A DNA stretch of 64,000 bases from assembly GCA_964632545.1 (NCBI GenBank), contig CAZWBQ010000007.1, positions 1 through 64,000 on the forward strand, in the 5' to 3' direction. Source of the stretch: UBA7398 sp964632545 (GTDB taxonomy: Bacteria; Actinomycetota; Actinomycetes; Nanopelagicales; Nanopelagicaceae). Both the position numbers and the translations under genes were made by a program. Below are positions 25,616 to 34,610 of this stretch, piece by piece (position 1 is the stretch's first letter; each line of letters starts with the position of its first letter). Below the pieces are notes generated by a model that worked only from the letters and a program-made list of their open reading frames with translations, searched no databases and was not told where the DNA came from.

Positions 25616-25691
25616 CTAGCGCTGTAGTTCCGCGTAATTAATCAACACCTCCCGTTCGAAATGAGGTCCTCAGGCTTTGGCGATAACCTTT

Positions 25692-26354
25692 ATGTCGATG
25701 GATACCTCGCGCGAACTCGAAGCCACTGGCGGATCAGTTGCCACTGGCGAACTGGTTCATGTCGACCGCGAGAAAGAAAGCGTCGCCGAGCGAACTGCTC
25801 GCTTCGAACGCGATGCAATGCAATATACGAGCCAACTTTATGCTGCAGCGCTTCGATACACGAAGAACCCTGATGATGCCCAAGATTTAGTTCAAGATAC
25901 TTATGCAAAAGCATTTACTTCATTCCATCAATTCGAACCCGGCACAAATTTACGTGCGTGGATGTATCGCATTCTCACTACTACTTTCATAAATAAATAC
26001 CGAAAAAACCAACGCCAACCAAAGATTTCTGATGGTGAATTAACAGATCAAGATTTATTTGTATCAGCATCACATACGAGCGATCAAGGTAAATCTGCAG
26101 AAGTAGAAGCGCTAGAGAATTTACCGGATAGCGATATCAAACGAGCGCTCCATGAAATTCCAGAAGAATTTCGTATTGCTGTTTATTTAGTTGATGTTGA
26201 AGGTTTTTCTTATAAAGAAGCAGCTGAAATTATCGGATCACCGGCCGGAACTGTGATGTCTCGGTTACATCGCGGTCGTAAACAGCTTCGTGAAAAATTA
26301 ACGGAGTATGCAAAAGAACTTGGATATGGAATGGGAATGGGGGATAAACCATGA
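25692..26354 (+). CDS. sigR: ECF sigma factor SigR/SigH
   Basis: A 220-residue group 4 sigma factor. Region 2 carries DAQDLVQDTYAKAF, then LRAWMYRILTTTFINKYRK, and region 4 ends in AGTVMSRLHRGRKQLREKL. The close match to mycobacterial SigH and Streptomyces SigR (thiol-oxidative stress sigma) includes SAEVEALENLPDSDIKRAL and LPEEFR-type spacing. Frame continues upstream to a TTG at 25677; ATG 25692 and 25698 are better starts although neither has a clear ribosome site. The stop overlaps the anti-sigma gene by 4 bases. A SigR-type promoter lies ~75 bases upstream. Confidence 0.92.
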   Translation: MSMDTSRELEATGGSVATGELVHVDREKESVAERTARFERDAMQYTSQLYAAALRYTKNPDDAQDLVQDTYAKAFTSFHQFEPGTNLRAWMYRILTTTFINKYRKNQRQPKISDGELTDQDLFVSASHTSDQGKSAEVEALENLPDSDIKRALHEIPEEFRIAVYLVDVEGFSYKEAAEIIGSPAGTVMSRLHRGRKQLREKLTEYAKELGYGMGMGDKP

Positions 26355-26752
26355 GCCCTAACCATGATTTTGCAACTCAATGTAATCAAGTTTTAAATTC
26401 AATCGTGCTATTTATTGATAATGAAATTGATGACTCTGCGCAATTCAATGCAATTGCGTTTCATCTGCAAGAGTGCGATCTTTGTCGTGGGGCAATGGAG
26501 CTAGAGCGACAACAGTTGCAGATTATGCAATCTTTACTTACACGCTCTTGTTGTGAAACTGCACCAGAAGATCTGTTGGTCAGAATTCATAACCAAGTTA
26601 ACGCGTTAGCAGCCGAACTTTCTCAAGCCGAATCGATTGGTTATGTGGGCCAAACTGAAATAATTACCAAGTACAGCCGCACTGAAATCACGATAGATGG
26701 CGAAACACAGATAGAAATTGAAACATCTCACGAAATTTGGCGGGATTTTTAG
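26351..26752 (+). CDS. rsrA: Zinc-binding anti-sigma factor RsrA-like
   Basis: A 133-residue ZAS-family anti-sigma factor. The HXXXCXXC motif is HLQECDLC, with a Cys upstream (TQCNQVL) and a Cys pair CCE downstream, as in RsrA. Under oxidation the motif cysteines form a disulphide, zinc is lost and SigR is released. The final ~45 residues (after VRIHNQV) are a tail not seen in RsrA and rich in Glu/Thr. The gene overlaps sigR by ATGA, so the two are made together. Confidence 0.88.
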   Translation: MSPNHDFATQCNQVLNSIVLFIDNEIDDSAQFNAIAFHLQECDLCRGAMELERQQLQIMQSLLTRSCCETAPEDLLVRIHNQVNALAAELSQAESIGYVGQTEIITKYSRTEITIDGETQIEIETSHEIWRDF

Positions 26753-26767
26753 GCTAAGTTAGCGAAC

Positions 26768-27001
26768 ATGAATTCGCATCCAACCCAGATTCGCGCTGAG
26801 ATGGTGGCAAATGTTTTATCGATTTCAGTATCGGTTGGCGATTTAATTGGTAAAGGTGACGTTTTACTACTACTTGAATCTATGAAGATGGAGATTCCGG
26901 TGCTTAGCGAGATTCCAGCAACAGTTGTTGAAATTGCGGTCGCACCTGGTGATGTAATTCAAGAGGGCGATCTATTAATTAGACTTGAAGAGAAGCAGTA
27001 G
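26768..27001 (+). CDS. Biotinyl/lipoyl-carrier protein, TB7.3-like
   Basis: A 77-residue biotin-carrier domain with the biotinylation motif ESMKMEIPV in the middle and an almost symmetrical PGDVIQEGDLLIRLEEK end. From memory the same short biotinylated protein (TB7.3) lies beside sigH and its anti-sigma factor in mycobacteria. No carboxylase subunit is in the window, so its partner is elsewhere. The ATG follows TAAGTT by seven bases, which suggests its own leaderless promoter as well as read-through from sigR-rsrA. Confidence 0.85.
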   Translation: MNSHPTQIRAEMVANVLSISVSVGDLIGKGDVLLLLESMKMEIPVLSEIPATVVEIAVAPGDVIQEGDLLIRLEEKQ

Positions 27002-27013
27002 TTTGGGATTCTG

Positions 27014-27433
27014 ATGCAGAGTGAATTAATTGTTGGCGCAATTGGAATTTCGACTATGGAAGTACGTCCTGGCGATACTGCGCTTGCTCATGGAAGTGGT
27101 GATGTGCCAACGCTCTCATCTTCATTTTTAGTTACGTTAATGGAGAGCGCTGCGATTACTTCAATTGGCGAGTATTTAGAAAATGGCGAGACTACGATTT
27201 TGGCAGAGATCGAATTGAAGGTACATGGTGCGGTACCAATTGGCGTTGAAGTGCAGAGCGCCGCACGATGTATTGAATTAGAAGGTCACACACTCACATT
27301 CGATTGTGAAATACATGACGGCCCGCGCTTAGTTGCAGCCGCAATAATGCGACGCACAATGGTGGAACGAGTTTCGTTCCTAGCGCGGACCGCTGCACTT
27401 TCAATTATTTCGCAACAAGCCCAAACCAACTAA
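27014..27433 (+). CDS. Hotdog-fold thioesterase (FlK-like)
   Basis: A 139-residue single-domain hotdog protein. The helix LSSSFLVTLMESAA carries the Thr-type and Glu residues, and LKVHGAVPIG and a DGPRLVAAA strand complete the FlK-like thioesterase pattern. It hydrolyses an acyl-CoA or keeps acyl carrier clean, but the substrate is not predictable. It lies 12 bases after the biotinyl protein and ends one base before the convergent sodN stop. The ATG is preceded by GGGA with a short spacing. Confidence 0.75.
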   Translation: MQSELIVGAIGISTMEVRPGDTALAHGSGDVPTLSSSFLVTLMESAAITSIGEYLENGETTILAEIELKVHGAVPIGVEVQSAARCIELEGHTLTFDCEIHDGPRLVAAAIMRRTMVERVSFLARTAALSIISQQAQTN

Positions 27434-27832
27434 TTACTTCTTTGTTGCCCAAAAAATTTCTGCAATCTCATCGATCTTTTCGATCAACTTAGTTGCAACA
27501 GCGACATCGTTACTTCCTTTTGTACCTGCTGCACCAGCAAGCTTTGTTGCTTCGTTAAATAGTGCGTGCAGTTGTGGGTAGCTTTCGAAATGGTTTGGCT
27601 TGAAGTAATCAGTCCAAAGAATCCAAAGGTGCTCTTTAACTTGGTTTGAGCGTTCTTCCTTGATTGCAACTGCACGTGATTTGAAATCGTTATCGGATGA
27701 TGCCGCATATTTCTCCATGCAGGCCTTTACCGAGAGCGCTTCAATTTTGGCTTGAGCTGGGTCGTATACGCCACAAGGAAGATCGCAATGTGCGTAAACC
27801 GTAGTCTTTGGCTTAAATAATTGAGCAAACAT
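27434..27832 (-). CDS. sodN: Nickel-dependent superoxide dismutase
   Basis: A 132-residue Ni-SOD precursor. Nickel hook residues are visible in HCDLPCGVYDP, preceded by a 14-residue propeptide (MFAQLFKPKTTVYA) that must be cut so that His15 becomes the N-terminal ligand with Cys16 and Cys20. The rest is a four-helix bundle (residues 30-130). A GGAGAGG ribosome site precedes the ATG. Ni-SOD replaces Fe/Mn-SOD in many marine and freshwater bacteria. It is convergent with the thioesterase and divergent from sodX. Confidence 0.95.
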   Translation of the reverse strand: MFAQLFKPKTTVYAHCDLPCGVYDPAQAKIEALSVKACMEKYAASSDNDFKSRAVAIKEERSNQVKEHLWILWTDYFKPNHFESYPQLHALFNEATKLAGAAGTKGSNDVAVATKLIEKIDEIAEIFWATKK

Positions 27833-27889
27833 ATGAACCTCTCCAGTTAAGAAAAATTTGGTCTTGCTGTGTGTGAAAGACTACCGCGC

Positions 27890-28210
27890 ATGTTCGGGTT
27901 TGGCACAGTCAAAGTAGCTGGGGGCTCAATGCTTCCCACATATCAAGATGGCGATTGGTTGCTTGTACGTTGGCATGAACAATCCGAAAGTTTGCCGGCA
28001 GCGATAAAACTCGGCAGCGTGATTGTTGTAGAGCGTGATGAACGTCCGGGTATTTTCTTGATTAAGCGGTTACAGAAAGTGCACGGCGCAACTTATTGGG
28101 TTGAAGGTGATTCAGTAGAAAGTACTGACTCAAGAAGTTGGGGTTGGATTCCACCGCGCGAAATTCGCGGCAAGGTTATTTTTCGGTTAGCGCGAAAAGG
28201 CTTCGATTAA
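27890..28210 (+). CDS. sodX: Ni-SOD maturation protease SodX (S26-like)
   Basis: A 106-residue signal-peptidase-like serine protease. GGSMLPTYQDGDWLLVRW holds the catalytic Ser; FLIKRL holds the Lys. It cleaves the SodN propeptide. The start is uncertain: GTG 27869 gives seven more residues, but ATG 27890 begins MFGFGTVKVAGGSM, the usual family start. It runs away from sodN, 57 bases apart, whereas in Streptomyces sodN and sodX are co-directional from memory. The last 24 bases overlap the convergent kgd gene. Confidence 0.85.
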   Translation: MFGFGTVKVAGGSMLPTYQDGDWLLVRWHEQSESLPAAIKLGSVIVVERDERPGIFLIKRLQKVHGATYWVEGDSVESTDSRSWGWIPPREIRGKVIFRLARKGFD

Positions 28211-31200
28211 TAACGCTTTTTGTTCTTCTTCGTGAACATAATGGCTACCAGTTGCTGGGCTGGCAGTTGCACGTCGTGAAACTCTACGGAAACTTGCATT
28301 CTGCAGAGTTTCATTTTGGGTTTCGTGAAGTTGAAGTGCAATGAATGGCCATGGACCTTGATTTGCTGGTTCATCTTGGACCCATAACAAAGTCGCGCCA
28401 GGATATTTTGAAATTTCAGTAGCAATTGCTTCAGTTGGGAATGGATAAAGTTGTTCAACGCGAACTATCGCCGTGCCGTGCTCACCAGATTTTTCGCGTT
28501 CAGCAACTAAATCATGGTAAATCCTGCCAGAACAGAAAATAACTCGAGTAGCTTTCCCTACGATTGGATCAGAAATTACTGGACGGAAAGTTCCGCTTGT
28601 GAAATCTGAGATTGCAGATGACGCAGCTTTCAATCGGAGCATCGATTTAGGTGTGAATACAATCATTGGTCGGCGGGATGGATTCTTCATGTGCCAACGA
28701 AGTAAGTGGAAATACGATGCTGGATTAGATGGTTGGGCAACTGTCATATTTTCTTCGGCACAAAGCGCTAAGTAGCGTTCGATTCTTCCGGACGAGTGAT
28801 CTGGACCTTGGCCTTCATATCCATGTGGAAGTAGTAAAACTAGCGAGGAACGCTCGCCCCACTTCTGTAGTGCCGAAGAAATAAATTCATCGACGATAGT
28901 TTGAGCGCCATTTGCGAAATCACCGAATTGGCCTTCCCACATTACGAGCGCATTTTCACGTTCCACTGAATAGCCATATTCAAATCCCATGGCGGCGTAT
29001 TCAGTTAAGTTGGAATCAATTACAAAGAATTGGTTCTCATCTGAAATTAATCCACGAAGCGGTGTCCATTCACTGCCATTTTCTTTATCAATAATTACTG
29101 CGTGACGATTACTAAATGTGCCGCGTCGAGCATCTTGTCCGGCAACGCGAATTGGATGGCCTTCTAGCAAAATTGCTCCAAATGCAATCATCTCGCCGCC
29201 AGACCAATCAATAGTGCCATCTTGCAACATTGAAACGCGGCGCTCTAACTGTGGCAATAACTTTGGATGAACGGTAAATCCTTCTGGAATTGCAACTTGA
29301 GTTGCTGCAATTTTTCGAACAATATCTTCTGGAAGTGATGTGTTTACCGTTTCAGGTGCCGGAGCCACTGAAACTTTAAAGTTTGGATCTTCTGCTGGGG
29401 CGTTGTTATGTACGGCATTAAAGATTGCTTCAAGTTGGGCATGGAAATCTTTTGCAATTTCATCCGCTTCTTCTGGAGTTATATCACCGCGACCAACGAG
29501 CGCTTCCGCATAAAGTTTTCGGACGGTGCGCTTTGAGTCGATCAACTTATACATAAGTGGCTGAGTGAAACTTGGTTCGTCACCTTCATTATGGCCGCGA
29601 CGACGGTAACAAACCATGTCGATAACCACGTCTTTATTAAATTTCTGTCGATATTCAAATGCTAATCGAGCAACGCGCACGCAGGCTTCAGGATCATCGC
29701 CATTTACATGAAAAACCGGAGCCTGAATCATCTTTGCGATATCAGTTGCATATCGAGTAGAGCGAGCTGCATTTGGTGAAGTGGTAAAACCAACTTGGTT
29801 ATTAATTACGACGTGAATTGTTCCGCCAGTTCTATAGCCACGCAATTGCGAAAGGTTCAAAGTTTCAGCGACTACACCTTGGCCCGCAAATGCCGCATCG
29901 CCATGTACCAAGATTGGCAATACTGAGAAAAGTTCTTTCTTATTTAAGATATCTTGCTTTGCGCGCACAATTCCTTCTAGAACCGGGTTTACCGCTTCTA
30001 GGTGTGATGGGTTAGCGGCTAGATAAACATCGGTAGTTGCACCAGATTCTGCTTTGAAGACTGATTTAGTTCCTAAGTGGTATTTAACATCGCCAGAACC
30101 TTGGACTGAGTTTTCTATGTAATTACCTTCGAATTCTTGGAAAATCTGACCATAAGATTTGCCTGCAATATTTGCTAATACATTTAATCGACCGCGGTGC
30201 GACATTCCAATGCAGGCTTCATCTAAGCCAGCTTCAGCAGCGCCAGTAAGAATTGCATCCAGGATAGGAATTACTGATTCGCCACCTTCAAGTGAGAATC
30301 GCTTCTGTCCGACAAATTTTGTATGTAGGAACGCTTCGAAAGCTTCAGCGCTATTAATTTTGCGTAAGATTCTTAATTGTTCTTCACGTGCAATTCGCGG
30401 TGCACCAACTTCAACTTTTTCTTGAATCCAATTTCGTTCTTCAGGGTTTTCAATATACATATATTCAATACCGATGGAGCGACAGTAGGAATCTCGTAAC
30501 CTGCCAAGTACGCGCCGGAGTAGCGCATGTGATTCGCCACCAAACCCACCAGTTGCAAATTCGCGATCTAGATCCCAAAGCGTTAACCCATGAGTGACTA
30601 CATCTAAATCTGGGTGATAGCGCTGTTGATATTCCAATGGGTCAATATCAGCCAACATATGTCCACTAGTTCGATATGCGTTAATTAATTCTTGAATGCG
30701 GGCAGCTTTATTTAAGCCTTCTTCTTTTTGCTCCGGAATATCAACAATCCAACGAATTGGAATATATGGAATTCGAAGTGCTGAGAATATTTCGTCATAG
30801 AAATTATCTTGGCCAAGTAATATTTCGTTGATTCGCTTTAAGAAATCGCCGGATTGCGCGCCTTGAATAATCCGGTGATCGTAAGTACTAGTAAGAGTGA
30901 CAACTTTGCTAATTGCTAGTTGGGCAAGCGTCTCTTCACTTGCGCCGTGAAATTCAGCTGGGTAATCCATTGCGCCTACACCAAGAATCATTCCTTGACC
31001 CGCAACTAATCGAGGTACTGAATGAACAGTGCCAATAGTTCCTGGATTGGTAAGTGAAACGGTAGTGCCAGCGAAATCTTCAACAGTTAAAGTGCCGCTT
31101 CGCGCTTTCATTACCGTCTCTTCATATGCCAACCAGAATTGGCGGAAATCCATCGCTTCGCAACCTTTAATGGAAGGTACGAGTAATTGCCGAGATCCAT

Positions 31201-31945
31201 CGGGCTTAGCTAAATCAATTGCGATGCCAAGGTTGATATGAGTTGGATGCGCGAGCGCCGGTTTACCATCTAATTGCGTGTAGAAGTTATTCATTTCGGG
31301 CATGGACCGCAACGCTTTAATCATTGCGTAACCAATTAAGTGAGTGAATGAAACTTTTCCGCCGCGAGCACGCTTCATATGATTATTAATTACGATGCGA
31401 TTATCGATAAGTAATTTAGCTGGCACTGCACGAACGCTGGTAGCGGTTGGAACAGTTAGCGAAGCTTCCATGCTTTGCACAACGCGTGCACTTACTCCGC
31501 GAATTGGTTCAACGCGAGCATCACCGTTATTTATAACGGGTGCGGGTTTTGCAATTGGATCTGCAGGTGTGAGGCTGGTGTTTTGAATGGCAGGTCTTAC
31601 CGTTTCTTGTGGCGTAAATGTTGCGGCCACTTCTTGCGCAATCGGTGCTACTGGTGCGGCAGTAGCAACTGGCGGTGCCACTCTTGTTGCTGACTTTGGT
31701 TGGGGCGGCACGCCGCGTTTAGGCGCGGGCGGTATTGGTGCAGTTGTAGTTATAACTCCAGTTAGCGTGGGATTGTTTCCCGGAAGCGGGCCGCCAGGTT
31801 TGTAATTGCTAAAGAACTCGCGCCACGAGCTATCAATTGAATTGGGATCGCGTAAATAATTTTCGTACATCTCATCAACTAACCATTCGTTTGGACCGAA
31901 TGATCCACCAAAGTGATTCTCTGGCGTCATGGATTCCGAAGACAT
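28187..31945 (-). CDS. kgd: 2-oxoglutarate dehydrogenase E1 fused to an E2 domain (Kgd)
   Basis: A 1252-residue multifunctional enzyme, typical of actinobacteria. N-terminal ~40 residues (FGPNEWLVDEMYENYL) resemble the E1 N-terminus, a Pro/Ala-rich linker follows, then an E2 catalytic domain with YDHRIIQGAQSGDF (residues ~360-380), and the ThDP-dependent E1 domain (GMSHRGRLNVLAN, GDAAFAGQG, HGYEGQGPDHSS). It decarboxylates 2-oxoglutarate and passes the succinyl group to lipoyl E2; in Kgd the E1 and E2 functions lie on one chain. AGGAG precedes ATG 31945. A pair of small membrane protein genes lies upstream, as in mycobacteria. Confidence 0.95.
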   Translation of the reverse strand: MSSESMTPENHFGGSFGPNEWLVDEMYENYLRDPNSIDSSWREFFSNYKPGGPLPGNNPTLTGVITTTAPIPPAPKRGVPPQPKSATRVAPPVATAAPVAPIAQEVAATFTPQETVRPAIQNTSLTPADPIAKPAPVINNGDARVEPIRGVSARVVQSMEASLTVPTATSVRAVPAKLLIDNRIVINNHMKRARGGKVSFTHLIGYAMIKALRSMPEMNNFYTQLDGKPALAHPTHINLGIAIDLAKPDGSRQLLVPSIKGCEAMDFRQFWLAYEETVMKARSGTLTVEDFAGTTVSLTNPGTIGTVHSVPRLVAGQGMILGVGAMDYPAEFHGASEETLAQLAISKVVTLTSTYDHRIIQGAQSGDFLKRINEILLGQDNFYDEIFSALRIPYIPIRWIVDIPEQKEEGLNKAARIQELINAYRTSGHMLADIDPLEYQQRYHPDLDVVTHGLTLWDLDREFATGGFGGESHALLRRVLGRLRDSYCRSIGIEYMYIENPEERNWIQEKVEVGAPRIAREEQLRILRKINSAEAFEAFLHTKFVGQKRFSLEGGESVIPILDAILTGAAEAGLDEACIGMSHRGRLNVLANIAGKSYGQIFQEFEGNYIENSVQGSGDVKYHLGTKSVFKAESGATTDVYLAANPSHLEAVNPVLEGIVRAKQDILNKKELFSVLPILVHGDAAFAGQGVVAETLNLSQLRGYRTGGTIHVVINNQVGFTTSPNAARSTRYATDIAKMIQAPVFHVNGDDPEACVRVARLAFEYRQKFNKDVVIDMVCYRRRGHNEGDEPSFTQPLMYKLIDSKRTVRKLYAEALVGRGDITPEEADEIAKDFHAQLEAIFNAVHNNAPAEDPNFKVSVAPAPETVNTSLPEDIVRKIAATQVAIPEGFTVHPKLLPQLERRVSMLQDGTIDWSGGEMIAFGAILLEGHPIRVAGQDARRGTFSNRHAVIIDKENGSEWTPLRGLISDENQFFVIDSNLTEYAAMGFEYGYSVERENALVMWEGQFGDFANGAQTIVDEFISSALQKWGERSSLVLLLPHGYEGQGPDHSSGRIERYLALCAEENMTVAQPSNPASYFHLLRWHMKNPSRRPMIVFTPKSMLRLKAASSAISDFTSGTFRPVISDPIVGKATRVIFCSGRIYHDLVAEREKSGEHGTAIVRVEQLYPFPTEAIATEISKYPGATLLWVQDEPANQGPWPFIALQLHETQNETLQNASFRRVSRRATASPATGSHYVHEEEQKALLIEAFSR

Positions 31946-32067
31946 CTATTTACTCCTGATCTACCGTGTAAATCTGGCTCTCCGAAGGTAAGCCTATCGG
32001 GCAGAAGGGATGGCTTCGAATCTAACAAGGCGGAGAGTAGCGGCTAGCTGAGCGATATTGCCCACAT

Positions 32068-32436
32068 TCACGCTCTTTGGGTCTTACGCCAGTGGTAACG
32101 ATAAATCGGTCCCGCAATTACCAGCGTTGTTAAATCATTTATTAAATTCATAATTGAATTTCGACGGTTCACATCGATTTGGCTGAGCTTTGCTGCCGCA
32201 GTCGCATTTACATCGACGAAACCACTTTGAGGGTAACCAATCAATATTCCATTTCGCACGGCACTTACCAATGAAAATAAACAGACCATTAAAGTAATTA
32301 GCGATACGGCGTAGAGATAAAGACTGCGCCAATCGATTCCGACGTGTGTGTTTGCAGTTTCACTTTTTTCTACCAAGTTTTTCTTGGTTACAGGTTTCTT
32401 ACTAGCTAATTTTTTAGTTGCGCTCGCTTTAACCAT
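32068..32436 (-). CDS. Small membrane protein with Lys-rich N terminus
   Basis: A 122-residue protein with a basic N terminus (ASATKKLASKKPVTKKNL), a hydrophobic helix at about 38-62 and another near 98-112. No family recognised. It lies between kgd and another membrane protein on the same strand; a TACCAT hexamer five bases before the ATG may serve as a -10. The gap to kgd (31946-32067) holds nothing obvious. Confidence 0.55.
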   Translation of the reverse strand: MVKASATKKLASKKPVTKKNLVEKSETANTHVGIDWRSLYLYAVSLITLMVCLFSLVSAVRNGILIGYPQSGFVDVNATAAAKLSQIDVNRRNSIMNLINDLTTLVIAGPIYRYHWRKTQRA

Positions 32437-32448
32437 ATTAAATGGTAC

Positions 32449-32829
32449 TCATTTCACTTCGGAAGGAATTGCAAGCAACGCGCTAATTAGTGTTAATAAA
32501 GCCATGGTTGCAAGTGGCACGCCTAGTTGCGGTCGACCGCCATCGAACATGTAGTAGGAAACTCCAAGGGCAATTCCATTAGCTAATACAGTGGGAGCGC
32601 GGCCATAATTCTTCTTCAGCTTAAAGCCACGAGCAGCTATCAATAAACCGATTCCACCGAGAGTTGCAAAAACTATCTCAGCAATCATCGCTGCGAGTTC
32701 AGTTGGGTGCTTTATCAAGCTGGCAATTGCGAGCGAACCAGCGATCGCAAAAAGAATGATGGCTTCGAGGATTGCGAGGCCGCGCGCGTATTTTCGCGCT
32801 GTGATTGCCAGTTTTGAATTTGAATCCAT
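32449..32829 (-). CDS. Four-helix integral membrane protein
   Basis: A 126-residue protein with four hydrophobic helices (for example ILEAIILFAIAGSLAIASLI and ATLGGIGLLIAARGF) and few charged residues between them. The location upstream of kgd matches the small membrane gene next to kgd in mycobacteria from memory. ATG 32829 follows TAGTAT by six bases, a leaderless layout. It is divergent from the gene at 32907. Confidence 0.62.
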   Translation of the reverse strand: MDSNSKLAITARKYARGLAILEAIILFAIAGSLAIASLIKHPTELAAMIAEIVFATLGGIGLLIAARGFKLKKNYGRAPTVLANGIALGVSYYMFDGGRPQLGVPLATMALLTLISALLAIPSEVK

Positions 32830-32906
32830 TTACGAATACTACTCAATTAAAGGGCAAGCCCTCGCAATTTAATGGACCGTTTGAAAAAAGCGCAATACGC
32901 TTTTAT

Positions 32907-33446
32907 ATGGTTCAGCTTGCTGAGATTTATCAAGGCCTACATCTCAATAACGACAGGGACTCGGATTTAGTTACCGGCACAGTATTGCCTATACGGTTTT
33001 ATGAACTAGTTAAGAAAGAATTGCAATACGCAAAACGGGCGGAGTCCTCTTTAACTTTGGTTTCATTTGGATTCAAATTATCCGATAAAAGTGCTTTGAT
33101 CCTAGAAAAATTTGATATCTCTAAAGTAGAAAGTGAATATTTGATTTCAGAAATTCTCGATTTATTAATGAAGACCGCATTTAAAGCTGAGAATTCACTT
33201 CGATCAAATGAATCTATATCTAGAATTGGCGCTTTAACATTTTGCATTTTAATAAGAGAAGGTGAGAGCGCAGCCCAGATCTTAATTTCTCGATTGATGC
33301 CCATTTTAGAAAAAGCTCTTTTTCAGTTTTCTATTAATCTAAAAGAAAAAAAGATAACTTTTTTTGATTTGGAAGTATTTTCCGCAAGCATCACTCATAG
33401 CGGTGGAACTACACTTGAGGAACTTTTAGATGGTTTAGAGATTTAA
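32907..33446 (+). CDS. Degenerate GGDEF-like protein upstream of the Tad cluster
   Basis: A 179-residue protein from ATG 32907 (MVQLAEIYQ). The frame stays open further upstream, but that stretch overlaps the divergent gene and is unlike coding. DSDLVTGTVLPIRFYELVKKEL followed by KRAESSLTLVSFGF is like the start of a GGDEF domain (DxLTGLxNR...), but the GGDEF loop itself is missing; the C-terminal part (GGTTLEELLDGLEI) resembles the end of such domains. It is therefore probably a non-catalytic diguanylate cyclase relative, perhaps a nucleotide-binding regulator. It lies 141 bases before tadA, so it may control the pilus genes. Confidence 0.5.
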   Translation: MVQLAEIYQGLHLNNDRDSDLVTGTVLPIRFYELVKKELQYAKRAESSLTLVSFGFKLSDKSALILEKFDISKVESEYLISEILDLLMKTAFKAENSLRSNESISRIGALTFCILIREGESAAQILISRLMPILEKALFQFSINLKEKKITFFDLEVFSASITHSGGTTLEELLDGLEI

Positions 33447-33587
33447 AATTACCCGCTGCGTTCTTTTGTTCTCGGATTGTTAACTTTTCTTTTAGTTATT
33501 AACAGCGGCAAGGTTGAGTTAAACTAAAAATTACCTTTCGCGGTTGCATAACCCATAATTAATGCGTTGCAAAGTTTGGGAGAATTC

Positions 33588-34610
33588 GTGAGGACCGAAA
33601 GGAATGAAAGTTCGCTTGAACTAGAAAAATCCATTCTTTCTAAGAAAACTGAATCATTACAAGATTTACTCGATGATCTTGAGATAGAAGAAATTTGGAT
33701 AAATGCACCCGAGAGAGTTTTCGTCTCCAGAAACGGTAAATCCGAACTTACCAACTTGATTTTGACCAAAGAAAGCGTTTCTGCTTTTGTTGAAAAAGCG
33801 CTGATGTGGGGTGGGCGCCGCTTAGATCTTTCTCACCCATTTGTTGATGCCAGACTGCCAGACGGTAGCCGATTACATGTGGCTATTCCTGAAATTACTG
33901 CAGAGCATTGGGCAGTAAATATTCGAAAACATTTGATTAGAGATAAGTCCCTAAAAGACCTTGCAAAATATGGTGTCATGTCAGATGAGATTTCACAATT
34001 TTTAACGGCTCAAGTGAATCTAGGTAAAAACTTATTGATTAGCGGTTCAACGCAGGCCGGGAAAACTACGCTACTCAATGCTTTAGTTGGCGAAATTCCT
34101 AAAAATGATCGCGTCATAACGATTGAAGAAGTTTTTGAATTAAAACCAAATCTGCCAGATTTAATAGCTATGCAAACTCGAAGTATGAATTTAGAAGGCA
34201 ATGGTGAAATATCAATGCGCAGACTAATAAAAGAATCACTACGGATGCGTCCATCTCGTTTGATCATTGGGGAGATCAGAGAAGCAGAATCACTGGATTT
34301 ACTAATTGCATTGAATTCAGGATTACCGGGCATGGCAACAATTCATGCAAATTCTGCTCGGGATGCGATTAGAAAACTACAAACTCTGCCTTTGTTAGCC
34401 GGGGAGAATATCTCACATCATTTTGTCACGCCATTGGTGGCACGTTCATTAGATCTTGTTATTCAAATAGCAATAGATAAAAATGGAAATCGCATGATTA
34501 CAGAGATAATACAAGTTACTAAACGTATCGAAGGTGAACATATCGAAACGGAAACGCTCTGGACTTTAGAAAAAGGAACATATCGAAAAGGATTACAACA
34601 AATTTCATGA
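33588..34610 (+). CDS. TadA/CpaF-type pilus assembly ATPase
   Basis: A 340-residue secretion ATPase. Start at GTG 33588 because GGGAG lies five bases before it; a TTG at 33567 in frame lacks this. Walker A is GSTQAGKTT, the Asp box VITIEE, Walker B RLIIGEIREAE and the His box ATIHANSARDA. It powers assembly of Tad/Flp type IVc pili. It lacks the long N-terminal receiver of CpaE-like proteins. Overlaps tadB by 4 bases. Confidence 0.86.
   Translation: MRTERNESSLELEKSILSKKTESLQDLLDDLEIEEIWINAPERVFVSRNGKSELTNLILTKESVSAFVEKALMWGGRRLDLSHPFVDARLPDGSRLHVAIPEITAEHWAVNIRKHLIRDKSLKDLAKYGVMSDEISQFLTAQVNLGKNLLISGSTQAGKTTLLNALVGEIPKNDRVITIEEVFELKPNLPDLIAMQTRSMNLEGNGEISMRRLIKESLRMRPSRLIIGEIREAESLDLLIALNSGLPGMATIHANSARDAIRKLQTLPLLAGENISHHFVTPLVARSLDLVIQIAIDKNGNRMITEIIQVTKRIEGEHIETETLWTLEKGTYRKGLQQIS

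Noticed and set aside
25661..25873. Alternative frame with ATG at 25661 over the start of sigR
   Set aside because: It has no known motif and ends inside sigR; the SigR frame is clearly the coding one.
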